From: Novosphingobium arvoryzae
Lineage (GTDB): Bacteria; Pseudomonadota; Alphaproteobacteria; Sphingomonadales; Sphingomonadaceae
Reading direction: 5' to 3'
Length of the DNA stretch: 64,000 nucleotides
Assembly (NCBI RefSeq): GCF_014652615.1
Contig: NZ_BMZD01000001.1
Coordinates: 21,962-85,961, forward strand
Shown: piece after piece, positions 16,681 to 26,310 of the stretch
How positions within the stretch are numbered: the stretch's first letter is position 1
Layout: each line of letters opens with the position of its first letter
Position numbers and translations under genes: made by a program
The notes under the pieces: model-generated
What the model was told of the DNA's origin: nothing
Database searches by the model: none
Seen by the model: the letters and a program-made list of their open reading frames with translations, nothing else

Positions 16681-17519
16681 TGGTCGCCCCTGCCGCGATC
16701 AACCTGGCCAATGGCATCACCTTTGCCAACGACCGCCCGTTCGTGCTGATCGGCGGCATGAACGTGATCGAGGGACGCGACATCCTGCTGGATACGGCCG
16801 CGCACTTTGTTGACGTCACGGCGCGGCTGGGCATCCCATTCGTGTTCAAAGCCAGTTTCGACAAGGCCAACCGCTCGTCGATCCACTCGTTTCGCGGCCC
16901 CGGCCTGGACGAAGGGCTGGCGCTGCTGGCCGAAGTGAAGGCCCGCCACAACGTCGCGATCCTCACCGACGTCCACGAACCGCATCAGGCCGCGCCCGCC
17001 GCCGCAGTGGCCGACATTATCCAGCTGCCCGCGTTTCTGGCCCGCCAGACCGATCTTGTCCGCGCGATGGCGGCGACCGGGGCGGTGATCAACGTCAAGA
17101 AACCTCAGTTTCTCGCTCCCGAGGAAATGCGCCACATCATCGCCAAGTGCGCCGAAGCCGGGAACGAGCGCGTGCTGCTGTGCGAGCGCGGGTCCAGTTT
17201 CGGCTACAACAATCTGGTGGTCGACATGCTGGGGATCGACCTGATGAAACCGCTGGCGCCGGTGATCTTCGACGTCACCCACGCGCTGCAACGCCCCGGC
17301 GGGCGCCCTGACAGCGCCGACGGACGCGGTCCGCAAGCCGCCGCGCTGGCCCGCGCGGGCATCGCGGTCGGCATCGCCGGGCTATTCCTGGAAGCGCACC
17401 CCGAACCCGCGCAGGCCCGCTGCGACGGCCCCAGCGCCTTGCCGCTTGAGCAACTGGAACCATTTCTGCGGCAACTGACCGCCATCGATGCAGTGGTAAA
17501 GGGCGCTACCCAGCCGTGA
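16680..17519 (+). CDS. kdsA: 3-deoxy-8-phosphooctulonate synthase
   Basis: 279 residues, family length. It condenses phosphoenolpyruvate with arabinose 5-phosphate. The start motif reads [12 protein letters not shown]; the Asn in GGMN where metal-dependent enzymes have Cys places it in the metal-independent class. [30 protein letters not shown] and [12 protein letters not shown] are also present. The ATG at 16680 overlaps the kdsB stop, and its own TGA overlaps the GTG of the next gene. The phosphatase KdsC that follows this step is not encoded here. Confidence 0.95.
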   Translation: MVAPAAINLANGITFANDRPFVLIGGMNVIEGRDILLDTAAHFVDVTARLGIPFVFKASFDKANRSSIHSFRGPGLDEGLALLAEVKARHNVAILTDVHEPHQAAPAAAVADIIQLPAFLARQTDLVRAMAATGAVINVKKPQFLAPEEMRHIIAKCAEAGNERVLLCERGSSFGYNNLVVDMLGIDLMKPLAPVIFDVTHALQRPGGRPDSADGRGPQAAALARAGIAVGIAGLFLEAHPEPAQARCDGPSALPLEQLEPFLRQLTAIDAVVKGATQP

Positions 17520-19093
17520 ACACGCTGCCGCCTTTCCTGCGCGTTCCGCCGTTTCCGGGGCGCCAGGTCCATACTCTGGCGCACCCCGGCACCGGTCAGC
17601 CCGATCCAGCCGAGATCGCGGCGGCGCTGGTCCGGGCGCAGGTCGGCGGCACGTTTTGGGGCACGCAGCCGGTGCTGCCGGACGGCGACGTCATCGTACT
17701 GGCCGCCGACACGCCGCAGCAACTGGCCGAGATGCAGGCCGCGCTGGCGGGCCGGACGGCAATCACCCTTCCGGCCGGGTCCGATCCCTGGTGGATCGCC
17801 GGGCAAGCCCGTGCAGTGTGGGCCGGAGCCGATCAGGAGCTGGCGCTGATCGCCGCCCTTTCCGGTACGCCCCTGCGCCTGTTCGGCGCTGGCCGCTTTG
17901 ACGGATGTAATGCCGATGCCGCCGCCGTCGCCGCGCGCGTGGTCGGTGACTGGGCCTATCGCGATCCGTTCAGCGGCGCGGACTGGACCGGGGCTGACGC
18001 CATTGCCCTGCTGGCTGACTGGCGCCGCCTGATCGACGCCAACCGGACGATTGCCGCCGTATTCGGCGTCGCTTGGTGGAAGCGCGAGACGCTCGACGCG
18101 GTGTTGTGGGACGGGACCGGCCCGGTCCGCCACGCCGCCCGCGTGCCTGCCGCCCTTGGCCCGGCCAGCCGGGTAATCGCGTGGAAAACCCGCACCAACC
18201 CGGCAGTGCTGGCCGAGTTGGGCGCGCGCGGTTGCGGCGTAGGTGAATTGGAAGACGGCATGATCCGGTCAACTGGCCTTGGCGCGAACTGCGTGCCGCC
18301 GCTGTCCGCGATTGTCGATTTTTCGGGCGTCTATTTTGATCCCGCTGGACCGAGCGATCTGGAAATGCTGCTGGAAACCGCTGAAATCGGACCAGACCTC
18401 TGCGCCCGGGCCGCGGCGCTGCGGGAAGAACTGGTGCGCGGTGCGATCAGCAAATACGGACAGGGCGGCGCGGCCATTGCCCGGACCGAGGACAATCGCC
18501 GCCGGGTGCTGGTAACCGGGCAGGTGGAAGACGACCGCTCGATCCTAAGCGGCGGCGGCGGGATGACCAATCTGGCCCTGCTGACCCGCGCACGCGAACT
18601 GGAACCGGACGCATGGATCGTGTTCAAACCCCACCCTGACGTCATGGCCGGGCACCGCAAGGGCCACGTGCCACTGGATCAGGCCTTGGGGCTGGCCGAC
18701 GAGGTGTTGCCCGATGCCCCGATCATTCCACTGATCGATTCGGTCGATGCGCTTCACGTCATCACTTCGCTCGCCGGGTTCGAGGCGCTGCTGCGCGGCA
18801 AGCCGGTGACCACGCACGGGATGCCGTTCTATGCCGGTTGGGGCCTGACTCGCGATCTGGCGCTGATCCCGCCGCGCCGGACCCGCCGCCGCACACTGGA
18901 TGAATTGGTGGCCGGGGCGCTTCTGCTCTATCCGCGCTACCTCGATCCCATCACCCGCCTGCCCTGCCCGGCCGAAGTGGTGGTGCGACGCATGGCCAGG
19001 GGGCAAGCGGAGTTCACCTCGCCGCTGATCGCGCTGCGGCAGTGGCAAGGCCGCGCGCGGCTGGCGTGGCGACGGCTGGCAGGGGCAGCATGA
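17516..19093 (+). CDS. kpsC: KpsC-like Kdo transferase with a single catalytic module
   Basis: 525 residues against roughly 675 for the two-module enterobacterial KpsC. One KpsC-type module is complete from about residue 180: [20 protein letters not shown] near 245, [12 protein letters not shown] near 371, and [18 protein letters not shown] near 437, ending [19 protein letters not shown]. Residues 1-170 resemble no second catalytic copy. KpsC builds the beta-Kdo linker on lysophosphatidylglycerol at the inner membrane. The GTG start at 17516 overlaps the kdsA stop, and the stop overlaps kpsS by four bases. Loss of one module suggests a simpler linker or shared work with KpsS; this is inference. 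Confidence 0.85.
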   Translation: MNTLPPFLRVPPFPGRQVHTLAHPGTGQPDPAEIAAALVRAQVGGTFWGTQPVLPDGDVIVLAADTPQQLAEMQAALAGRTAITLPAGSDPWWIAGQARAVWAGADQELALIAALSGTPLRLFGAGRFDGCNADAAAVAARVVGDWAYRDPFSGADWTGADAIALLADWRRLIDANRTIAAVFGVAWWKRETLDAVLWDGTGPVRHAARVPAALGPASRVIAWKTRTNPAVLAELGARGCGVGELEDGMIRSTGLGANCVPPLSAIVDFSGVYFDPAGPSDLEMLLETAEIGPDLCARAAALREELVRGAISKYGQGGAAIARTEDNRRRVLVTGQVEDDRSILSGGGGMTNLALLTRARELEPDAWIVFKPHPDVMAGHRKGHVPLDQALGLADEVLPDAPIIPLIDSVDALHVITSLAGFEALLRGKPVTTHGMPFYAGWGLTRDLALIPPRRTRRRTLDELVAGALLLYPRYLDPITRLPCPAEVVVRRMARGQAEFTSPLIALRQWQGRARLAWRRLAGAA

Positions 19094-20373
19094 TGACGAT
19101 GACGCCCGCGCCCATCCGCCAATTCCTGTTTCTGCAAGGCCCGCCGGGACCGTTCTTCCACGAACTCGCGGCAGCCTTGCGCGCGCGCGGGGCAGGAACG
19201 CACCGGATCAACCTGTCGGGCGGGGATCGCTATGACTGGCCGGATGACGCCACCGCCTATCGCGGAACGGCGGGGGCATGGCCGCTCTATTTCGACCGGT
19301 TCGTGCGCGCACACCGGATCACTGATGTGGTCGTGTTCGGCGATTGCCGCCCGATGCACCAGGCCGCGCTGCGGATGGCGCAATTGCGCGGGCTGCACAT
19401 CCACGTGTTCGAGGAAGGCTATATCCGGCCTGACTGGATGACGCTGGAACGCGACGGAGTGAACGGCCATTCGCCGCTGGAACGCGATCCCGATTTCATT
19501 CTGGCCGCCGCCCGGTGGCTGCCGCCCATCCCGCGCCTGCCCGGCATTACCGCCGATTTCAAACGCCGGGCGCGCGACAGTTACTGGCACTATCACCACG
19601 TCGTAACCGGGCGGCTGCGCTTTCCATTCTATCGCAGCCACCGCCAAGGCTCGCTGGTGCTCGATGCAATCGGCTGGCTGCTCAAGTTCATGCGGGCGCG
19701 GCGGCGACAGCGGCAGGCCGAGGAAACGCTGGCCGCTATCGCGGGCCGCAATTTCTTCCTGTTCCCGCTGCAACTCACCGGGGACTATCAGATCCGCGCG
19801 CATTCCCCGTTCGGGTCGATGCTGGTCGCCGCGGAATACGTGCTGGAAAGCTTTGCCCATTTCGCCCCCGCCGACACGGTGCTGGTCGTCAAGGAACACC
19901 CGCTCGACAGTGGGTACCGCAACTGGCGCCGCACGCTGGACCGGGCCGCAAAGCGACTGGGTGTGTCAGGCCGGGTCCATCACATCGACGGTGGGGATTT
20001 GCAGCAACTGGCGCAAAGCGCGGTCGGCATGGTCTGCGTCAACAGCACCTCAGGCACGCTGGCGCTGGAAGCCGGCCTGCCCGTGGTGGTGCTGGGCGAT
20101 GCAGTTTACGACGTGCGCGGGGTGACGCATCAGTCCGGGCTGGACCAGTTCTGGACCACCCCGGAAGCCCCGAACCCGACACTTTACGACGCGTTCAAGC
20201 GGATGCTGCATGCCCGCTGTCTGGTGCGCGGCGGGCTGGCCAGCAAATCGGCACTGGCGATTCTGGTCCATAACAGCACTGAACGCTTGCTGGCCGAAGT
20301 CGGCCCAAGTCCGTGGCACAGCCGCGATGACGTCGCGGCGGCGGAGCCGGTCTTTTTCCGGCAGGAATCCTGA
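19090..20373 (+). CDS. kpsS: KpsS-like capsule polysaccharide (Kdo linker) protein
   Basis: 427 residues. The KpsS hallmarks are FLFLQGPPGPFF at the N-terminus, VFGDCRPMH, VFEEGYIRPDWMTLE near residue 107, FFLFPLQLTGDYQIRAHSPF, VKEHPLD and the nucleotide-binding end VNSTSGTLALEAGLPVVVLG. KpsS adds the first Kdo to the phospholipid acceptor before KpsC extends it. The start is the ATG at 19090 that overlaps the kpsC stop (ATGA). The downstream GT4 gene begins five bases after its stop. Confidence is high for the family; the gene name follows that family. Confidence 0.88.
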   Translation: MMTMTPAPIRQFLFLQGPPGPFFHELAAALRARGAGTHRINLSGGDRYDWPDDATAYRGTAGAWPLYFDRFVRAHRITDVVVFGDCRPMHQAALRMAQLRGLHIHVFEEGYIRPDWMTLERDGVNGHSPLERDPDFILAAARWLPPIPRLPGITADFKRRARDSYWHYHHVVTGRLRFPFYRSHRQGSLVLDAIGWLLKFMRARRRQRQAEETLAAIAGRNFFLFPLQLTGDYQIRAHSPFGSMLVAAEYVLESFAHFAPADTVLVVKEHPLDSGYRNWRRTLDRAAKRLGVSGRVHHIDGGDLQQLAQSAVGMVCVNSTSGTLALEAGLPVVVLGDAVYDVRGVTHQSGLDQFWTTPEAPNPTLYDAFKRMLHARCLVRGGLASKSALAILVHNSTERLLAEVGPSPWHSRDDVAAAEPVFFRQES

Positions 20374-20378
20374 TCCTG

Positions 20379-21530
20379 ATGGCTGAACGGCCACTGCTGC
20401 TGGACGTCAGCCGCCTGATCTGGCGGGTCTGGACGGGCCGCCTGCCCACCGGGATCGACCGGGTGTGCCTGGCCTATCTCGACCGGTTCGGGGCCCGCTC
20501 GCTCGCCGTGGTCCAGCGGCAGGAATTCCGGATGGTCCTGCCCGCCGACCTCAGCGACGCGCTGTTTGCGCTGCTCTGCCGGGGCAGGCCCGGCTTTCGG
20601 CGCGGACTGGTTCGGCTGCTGGGACAGGCCGTGCTGCGCCGCAAGCGGCTACCGCTGGCGGGCAAGCTCTACCTCAACATCGGTCACACCGGGCTGGACG
20701 CACCCGGACTGCCCGGCTGGCTGGCCCGGCGGCGCCTGCGCCCCGTGTTCCTGATCCATGACCTGATCCCGATCACCCACCCCGAATTCTGCCGTCAGGG
20801 CGAATCCGCGCGGCACATGGCGCGGATGCGCCACGCGCTGGCCAGCGCCCACGGTGTGATTGCCAATTCGCGTGCTACGCTGGATGCGCTGGCCGCGTTT
20901 GCCGCCAGCGAGGGGCAATCGATGCCGAACAGCGTCGTGGCGTGGCTCGGCGCGGATGAACAGGTGGCCCCGGCCCGGATCAATCCACCCGCCCGACCCT
21001 TTTTCGTCACTATCGGCACGATTGAAGCGCGCAAGAACCACCTGCTGCTGCTGCACATCTGGGAACGGCTGGCCGCGCGGCTGGGCGATCAAACCCCCGA
21101 ACTGGTGCTGGTCGGCCAGCGCGGCTGGGAGGCGGACGACGTCTTTGCCCTGCTCGACCGGTCACCGCGCCTGCGCGGCCACGTCCGCGAACTGGGCCGC
21201 TGCAACGATGCAACCATGCTGGCGATGATCGACAATGCCCGCGCGGTCCTGCTGCCCAGTTTTGTCGAAGGGTTCGGCATTCCGCTGATCGAAGCCTTGC
21301 AACGCGGCACCCCGGTGATTGCCAGCGACCAGCCGGTATTCCGCGAAATCGCGGGCGACCTACCACTCTACCTCGATCCGCTGGACGGGCAGGGCTGGGA
21401 AACCGCAATCCGCGATTTTATGGGCGACAGCCCCGAACGGCAGCGGCAGCTGGCGACCATCCCGCAATTCCGCCCGCACAGCTGGGATGACCACTTCGAC
21501 CGGGTCGAAGTGTGGCTGACCGAGCTTTAG
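20379..21530 (+). CDS. GT4-family glycosyltransferase
   Basis: 383 residues of GT-B type. FLIHDLIPITHPEF and ANSRATLDAL are in the N-terminal half. TIGTIEARKNHLLLLHIW and the E-x7-E signature EGFGIPLIEAL near residue 297, followed by RGTPVIASDQPVFREIAGD, are typical of group 1 (GT4) transferases. It is the last gene of the Kdo operon and might add the first repeat-unit sugar to the linker. It converges with the hypothetical gene at 21532, with one base between the stops. Confidence 0.9.
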   Translation: MAERPLLLDVSRLIWRVWTGRLPTGIDRVCLAYLDRFGARSLAVVQRQEFRMVLPADLSDALFALLCRGRPGFRRGLVRLLGQAVLRRKRLPLAGKLYLNIGHTGLDAPGLPGWLARRRLRPVFLIHDLIPITHPEFCRQGESARHMARMRHALASAHGVIANSRATLDALAAFAASEGQSMPNSVVAWLGADEQVAPARINPPARPFFVTIGTIEARKNHLLLLHIWERLAARLGDQTPELVLVGQRGWEADDVFALLDRSPRLRGHVRELGRCNDATMLAMIDNARAVLLPSFVEGFGIPLIEALQRGTPVIASDQPVFREIAGDLPLYLDPLDGQGWETAIRDFMGDSPERQRQLATIPQFRPHSWDDHFDRVEVWLTEL

Positions 21531-21531
21531 C

Positions 21532-22077
21532 TCAAAGCTCCGGCGGGACGTCCGCGCCGGATTCGGCCGCTTCCTGGGCCTTGCGGCGTTTCAGCACTTC
21601 TTCTTCCAGCACTTCGACGCGGGCCTGGGTTTCGGCGGCATCCTTGTCGATGGTCGACAGGCGCTTTTCGCGCTCGGCGGCAATCAGCTCGCTGAAGCGC
21701 ACTTCGGGCGCGGTCTTCTTTTCGGCATAGGCCGCGTCGATCAGCTTGCCGGAACAACCGGTCCAGCCACCCGCACCCACCGGCGAGCAGCTCATCGTGC
21801 CGCTCCGACCAACCGTTTCATAGGCCAGCACTTTCTGGGTCCAGGCCTCGTTCGAAGGCGCGGACGACTGGCGCAGGATTTCAGGAATGCGGAACCGTTC
21901 CGCCTCTTCCTTGCGGGCGCAGACCGTGATCGTATCATCGGGCGAGGTCGGGCAGGGATCATCGCCATAGATGATCAGCTGATTGACCTTGGGCTCTGGC
22001 GCGGATTGCGCGGCGGCCGGTGCCGATATAGCCAATCCGGCGCTGAGTGCGGCGGCGGCAAGGATCATCGAACGCAT
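21532..22077 (-). CDS. Secreted hypothetical protein
   Basis: 181 residues, family unknown to me. The ATG at 22077 has AGGAG seven bases upstream, better placed than for ATG 22083. The N-terminus is a signal peptide (MRSMILAAAALSAGLAIS, then an APAAAQS cleavage site). The mature part has four cysteines (PCPTSPDDTITVCARK; MSCSPVGAGGWTGCSGK), which could form two disulfides in the periplasm, and a C-terminal charged helix. Nearby dsbB may be coincidence. Confidence 0.75.
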   Translation of the reverse strand: MRSMILAAAALSAGLAISAPAAAQSAPEPKVNQLIIYGDDPCPTSPDDTITVCARKEEAERFRIPEILRQSSAPSNEAWTQKVLAYETVGRSGTMSCSPVGAGGWTGCSGKLIDAAYAEKKTAPEVRFSELIAAEREKRLSTIDKDAAETQARVEVLEEEVLKRRKAQEAAESGADVPPEL

Positions 22078-22187
22078 CGGCATACTCCTGAAATATCCGG
22101 CACCATTGGCACCATTCGCGCTGAATGCCAGCTTAAGCCGACCCGCGCCTTGCGACCAATCAAAACCCTGCGCGCAAATGTGGGCGC

Positions 22188-22703
22188 TCAAATCCGTTCG
22201 GCCAGCTTGATCGCCACCCGGCAACCCAGCCGGATCGCGCCCGACAGCAGCGGATAGGCCACCGCCTGTTCCGCCCCGTGCGCCAGCGCGGTTTCGCGGT
22301 GGTCGCGCTCATCGGCGCGGAACTGTTCGATCATGCCGGCCAGTTCCGGATCGGACGTGCCCAGTTCTTCCAGCTGCTCGGTATAGTGCCGGTCGATCTC
22401 TTCCTCGACCGCAGCCGTGCAGGCCATCGCCGCTTTCGGCCCGATCAGCGCCGTCGCCGCACCCAGCGCAAACCCGGCGACATGCCAGAATGGTTGCAGG
22501 ACCGTCGGGCGCACCCCGCGCTCGGCCAGCAGGGCATCGAACTTCGCGCGATGCTCCGCCTCTTGCGCGGCCATGTGGACGATCTCGCCCGACAGCGGGC
22601 TGCGGTCGCCCATTACCGCCAGTTGTCCGGCGTAGATCCGGGTCGCGCCATATTCGCCGGCCTGATCGACCCGCAGCATCCGGGCGGATTGTGATGGCGT
22701 CAT
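22188..22703 (-). CDS. coq7: Demethoxyubiquinone hydroxylase (Coq7 family)
   Basis: 171 residues. A ferritin-like di-iron four-helix protein: RVDQAGEYGATRIYAGQL, AAQEAEHRAKF, AAVEEEIDRHYTEQL and FRADERDHRETAL supply the Glu and ExxH iron ligands. It catalyses C6 hydroxylation in ubiquinone synthesis at the inner membrane. The start overlaps the dsbB stop by four bases, so ctpA-dsbB-coq7 is one operon. DsbB uses ubiquinone as electron acceptor, giving a plausible reason for the pairing. Confidence 0.93.
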   Translation of the reverse strand: MTPSQSARMLRVDQAGEYGATRIYAGQLAVMGDRSPLSGEIVHMAAQEAEHRAKFDALLAERGVRPTVLQPFWHVAGFALGAATALIGPKAAMACTAAVEEEIDRHYTEQLEELGTSDPELAGMIEQFRADERDHRETALAHGAEQAVAYPLLSGAIRLGCRVAIKLAERI

Positions 22704-23170
22704 GCCGGGTCTCCCGAACGGCGCAGCAGCGCAAAGATTCCCAGCGCAGCCGACGTGGAAATGAGGAAGTTGTAGCCCGCAAGGCTGATCCCGAACAGTG
22801 ACCAGGGCGCGACGTCACACCGCACGATCGGGGCGTTCATGATCGCATCGAGTGCGCTGCCGCCACCAGCCGCCAGATCGGTGCTGCACGCGGTCAGCCC
22901 TTCCCACCAGCCATATTCGACCCCCGCATGAAAGCCGCCGATCAGCCCGCTAACCAGCACGGCCAGCGCCGCCAGCCAGACCAGTGCCCGCGCCGGACGG
23001 ACAAACGCCAGTCCGGCCAACGCCAGCGCCGCGAAATGCGGATAACGCTGCCACCAGCACATTTCGCAGGGATAGAGTCCAAAGCCGTACTGGCTGAGAT
23101 AAGCACCACCCAGCAACCCGGCAGGCACGGCCAGAGCCAGCAGGCGGGCGCGATGTTCATCAGCAGTCAT
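22700..23170 (-). CDS. dsbB: Disulfide bond formation protein B
   Basis: 156 residues with four membrane helices. The quinone-linked cysteine pair is in YPCEMCWWQRYPH near residue 35, and a second periplasmic pair is formed by TACSTD and VRCDVAPW. It re-oxidises DsbA using ubiquinone. The ATG at 23170 is used; a GTG at 23176 would overlap the ctpA stop and is equally possible. The stop overlaps coq7 by four bases. Confidence 0.92.
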   Translation of the reverse strand: MTADEHRARLLALAVPAGLLGGAYLSQYGFGLYPCEMCWWQRYPHFAALALAGLAFVRPARALVWLAALAVLVSGLIGGFHAGVEYGWWEGLTACSTDLAAGGGSALDAIMNAPIVRCDVAPWSLFGISLAGYNFLISTSAALGIFALLRRSGDPA

Positions 23171-23172
23171 GG

Positions 23173-24555
23173 TCACTTGCCCTTGATCGCCAGCGCCGTG
23201 CCGCTGGTCCGGCGCAACGTTTCCAGCGCATAGTGCAGCTGGAAGTCGCTGATGCCCTTGGCCTTGAGCTCTTCCGCCGTCAGCTTGAAGCGCGGATCGT
23301 CCTGCTTGTCAGCCTCCAGCTGCTTGTCATCGATGCCCACTTCGTTGACGAGATGGCGGCGCAGGTCGCTTTCGCGCAGCACCATCTGCGAGCGGCGACG
23401 CGCATCGGGGTCGGACAGCTGCGGCACGCGAATGTCGGGCTCGATCCCGCCTTCCTGTACCGAGCGGCCCGATGGCGTGTAATAGCGCGCCGTGGTCAGC
23501 TTCACCGCCTGGGTGCGCTGGTTGTTGAGGTAGAACACCGATTGCACGCTGCCCTTGCCGAACGAGCGCTCACCCATCACCAGTGCGCGGCGATGGTCCT
23601 GCAGCGCTCCGGCCACGATTTCCGAGGCAGAGGCAGAGCCTTCGTCGATCAGCACCACGATCGGCAACCCGCGGGCCGAATCGCCCTTGAACGTGGCCGC
23701 TACAGCGGGCGGAAGCTCCGGATAATTTTCCATGTCATCGGCGCGGAAATACATGTCCTCGCCCTTGTTGCGCCCACGCTGCGAGACGATGTCGCCGCTG
23801 GACAGGAACAGGTCGGACAGCGCCACCGCCTCTTCCAGCGAACCGCCGGGATTCGATCGCAGATCCAGCACCAGCCCGTTCAGCCGTCCACCGCTTTCGC
23901 GGCGCATCGCGGCGATGCCGGTGCGAACGTAGTTGCCAACGTCGCGGGAGAATTCGTTGATGCTGATGACGCCAATGTTGCCTTCCAGCTTCCAGGTCAC
24001 CGGCTCCAGCAGGATTTCCTTGCGCGTCACGGTCACATCGAACGGTTCATCGCGGCCCGGGCGGAATACCGTCAGGCGGATCTGGGTGCCCGCCTCGCCG
24101 CGCATCTGGGCCACCGCCTCATCCAGCGGGACGCCGTAGATCAGCTTGCCATCCAGGTGGGTGATATAGTCCCCCGGCTTCACCCCGGCTTCGGCTGCCG
24201 GGCTGCCCCGCAGCGGCGCGATGACCTTGACCGTTTCCTGTTCCTGGACGACGCTGAGCCCCAGCCCGGCATACTTGCCATCGATCAGCGTGTTGACCCG
24301 CTGCACCGAACTGCCGTCGAGATAGCCGGAATGCGGGTCCAGCGCGGCCAGCATGCCATCCAGCGCACCGTCGATCAGCTTCGCATCATCGACCTGCTCG
24401 ACATACTGCGCCTTGACCAGCTGGTAGACGGTGAACAGCCTGCCGAACTGCGGCGCGGACCGGCCATCGACCGCGGCAAGGCCTGCCGTCGTTGCCGGCA
24501 GCAGGGCCACGGCGCTTACCAGCAGGGCCGCGCGGGTCAGGGATGCAAGTTTCAT
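23173..24555 (-). CDS. ctpA: C-terminal processing protease (S41)
   Basis: 460 residues. A signal peptide (residues 1-27) is followed by a PDZ domain (about 95-180, GLGLSVV and GVKPGDYITHLDGK) and the S41 protease: LDLRSNPGG, the nucleophile region VLIDEGSASASEI near 310 and the Lys of SFGKGSVQ. It cleaves periplasmic proteins from their C-termini and often controls peptidoglycan hydrolases. The upstream gene at 24637 encodes a LytM activator, an association conserved in alphaproteobacteria. Confidence 0.95.
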   Translation of the reverse strand: MKLASLTRAALLVSAVALLPATTAGLAAVDGRSAPQFGRLFTVYQLVKAQYVEQVDDAKLIDGALDGMLAALDPHSGYLDGSSVQRVNTLIDGKYAGLGLSVVQEQETVKVIAPLRGSPAAEAGVKPGDYITHLDGKLIYGVPLDEAVAQMRGEAGTQIRLTVFRPGRDEPFDVTVTRKEILLEPVTWKLEGNIGVISINEFSRDVGNYVRTGIAAMRRESGGRLNGLVLDLRSNPGGSLEEAVALSDLFLSSGDIVSQRGRNKGEDMYFRADDMENYPELPPAVAATFKGDSARGLPIVVLIDEGSASASEIVAGALQDHRRALVMGERSFGKGSVQSVFYLNNQRTQAVKLTTARYYTPSGRSVQEGGIEPDIRVPQLSDPDARRRSQMVLRESDLRRHLVNEVGIDDKQLEADKQDDPRFKLTAEELKAKGISDFQLHYALETLRRTSGTALAIKGK

Positions 24556-24636
24556 TGGCCAGAATTGCCTTTCACACGAATTGCGCGCGAATCTATCGCG
24601 CCTGACACGTTAACGCCAGATGGCCCGAAGCCCGGT

Positions 24637-25860
24637 TCAGGGTCCGCTCCGCACGAAATCGAGCGGATTGACCGGTTCGCCCTGCCGCCGCAGCTCCAGC
24701 GTCAGCACCGGGCGGCCCGGCCCCATCACGCCCAGTGGCGAACCGCTGACCAGTTGCCGCCCGACGCTGGTATCCAGTGCCGCGAGCCCGGTGACCAGCG
24801 AGGTCCAGCCACCCGGATGCTCGATGATGACAATACTGCCATAGCCCTGGAACGGCCCGGCAAAGGCCACCCGCCCTGCTGCCGGGGTAACGACTTGCGC
24901 CCCGCCCCGCGCGGCGATGGAAATCCCGCGCGAGCGCGGCTGTCCGGGCACGCTCGCGCCGAAACCGGCCACCAGTCGTCCGGCCAGCGGCAGGATATAT
25001 CCGGGCGGCGGCGCGACCTGCGGTTCGGCCATCGCCCCCGCATCGCCGCGCACTTGCGCCGATTGCGGCTGCAAGGGCCGAAGCACCGGTCCCGGCAGGG
25101 CGGCCAGTTCGCTACGCAAGGTGCCAGCCTTGTCGAGTTCACGCGCCAGCGTCGACAGGTCGCGGGCCTGCTCTGCCAGCGCCAGCGCACGTTCCGCCTC
25201 ACGGTCGGCGCTGTTGCTGGCCTGGCGTGAGGCAAGCCGCTGCTGCGATTCGAGCGCGGCAAGCGCCTTGCGGCGCTGCGCCAGTTCGCCCTGGCCGGCC
25301 CGCAAGGCTGCCGTGGCCGCCTGGGCCTGACGCTGCAAGGCCCGGCCCCGTTCGATCTCGGCACGCAGGCTGGCGGTCCGGCGCTCCACTTCGGGCAACA
25401 TCGTTTCCAGCACGGCGCGCAAATACACCGCTTCACGCAGCGAACCGGGGCGCAGCAGCGAGAAGGCGGCCGGACGCCGCGACAGGCGCTGAAGGGCGGC
25501 GGTCAGTTGCACCACCGGGCGTTGCCGCTCTGCCAGCCGGGCGCGCAGTTGCACGCGCTGGCGATCGATCAGGCGGATGCGGGCCTCGTTCTCGGCAATT
25601 TTCGCTTCGGATTGCTGGATGCGCGCGGCAACGGCGGCCGCTTCCTGCGCGGTCTTGTCGGCGGCGGCGACCGCGCTGGCGGCATTCGCTTCCAGCGCCT
25701 CCGCGCGGCGGCGTGCCTGTTCGCCCTGGGCCTGCGCTTCGGCCAGCAACTTGCGCGAATCCTCGGCCGTCTCGACCGGCACTTGCACTTGCGCTGTGGC
25801 CGCGCCGACCAGCAGGACAGCAGCCAGCGGCAACAGACGGAAGGAACGCAGCGCGATCAT
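24637..25860 (-). CDS. EnvC-like murein hydrolase activator with degenerate LytM domain
   Basis: 407 residues. A signal peptide (LLPLAAVLLVGAATAQ) precedes two long coiled coils (about 30-150 and 170-265) and a C-terminal LytM fold (about 300-400). The zinc site of active M23 enzymes is lost: the HxxxD segment reads RGISIAA and the HxH segment reads SLVTGL. This matches EnvC-type proteins, which activate amidases rather than cut peptidoglycan. The ATG at 25860 lies ten bases after the rlmH stop. Coupling with ctpA downstream suggests envelope remodelling at division. Confidence 0.9.
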   Translation of the reverse strand: MIALRSFRLLPLAAVLLVGAATAQVQVPVETAEDSRKLLAEAQAQGEQARRRAEALEANAASAVAAADKTAQEAAAVAARIQQSEAKIAENEARIRLIDRQRVQLRARLAERQRPVVQLTAALQRLSRRPAAFSLLRPGSLREAVYLRAVLETMLPEVERRTASLRAEIERGRALQRQAQAATAALRAGQGELAQRRKALAALESQQRLASRQASNSADREAERALALAEQARDLSTLARELDKAGTLRSELAALPGPVLRPLQPQSAQVRGDAGAMAEPQVAPPPGYILPLAGRLVAGFGASVPGQPRSRGISIAARGGAQVVTPAAGRVAFAGPFQGYGSIVIIEHPGGWTSLVTGLAALDTSVGRQLVSGSPLGVMGPGRPVLTLELRRQGEPVNPLDFVRSGP

Positions 25861-25870
25861 GACGGCGCGC

Positions 25871-26293
25871 TTATCCCGAACGGTGATAGGGATGGCCAGC
25901 CAAAATGCTGGTTGCACGCCATAATTGTTCTGCCAGCATCGCGCGTGCCAGCATATGCGGCCAGGTCATCGCCCCGAATGCGATCAGCAGGTCGGCCTTG
26001 GCCCGCCCGGCTTCGCCATGACCATCGGCAGCCCCGATCAGGAACCGCGTTTCACGCACGCCCTCGTCGCGCCACTTGCCCAGCAGAGCGGCGAATTCCT
26101 CTGACGACAGCTGCTTGCCGCGCTCGTCCAGCAGGACATCGCGCGATGGGGTGAGCGGAGCGGGGATCGTGCCGCCCACATCAGGTAACTCGGTGAGCTT
26201 GAATGGCCATGCGATCCGCTTGACGTAGCGATCGACCAGCTCCGCCTCGGGCGACCGCCCGATCTTGCCGCGGGCAATGATGTGCAGGCGCAT
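25871..26293 (-). CDS. rlmH: 23S rRNA pseudouridine-1915 N3-methyltransferase
   Basis: 140 residues of the SPOUT family. It starts MRLHIIARGKIGRSPEAELV, has LLDERGKQLSSEEFA and the knot motif FLIGAADGHGE, and ends in LLAEQLWRATSILAGHPYHR. It methylates the pseudouridine at helix 69 of assembled ribosomes. It sits in the usual nadD-rsfS-rlmH order. A cluster of hairpins lies in the 168 bp between rsfS and this gene, and the ribosome site is weak. Confidence 0.95.
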   Translation of the reverse strand: MRLHIIARGKIGRSPEAELVDRYVKRIAWPFKLTELPDVGGTIPAPLTPSRDVLLDERGKQLSSEEFAALLGKWRDEGVRETRFLIGAADGHGEAGRAKADLLIAFGAMTWPHMLARAMLAEQLWRATSILAGHPYHRSG

Positions 26294-26310
26294 GTTATTC
26301 GCCGTGGTCG

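Noticed and set aside
23233..25230. Long plus-strand open frame (665 codons)
   Set aside because: Antisense to ctpA and the LytM activator; high-GC shadow frame with no protein features.
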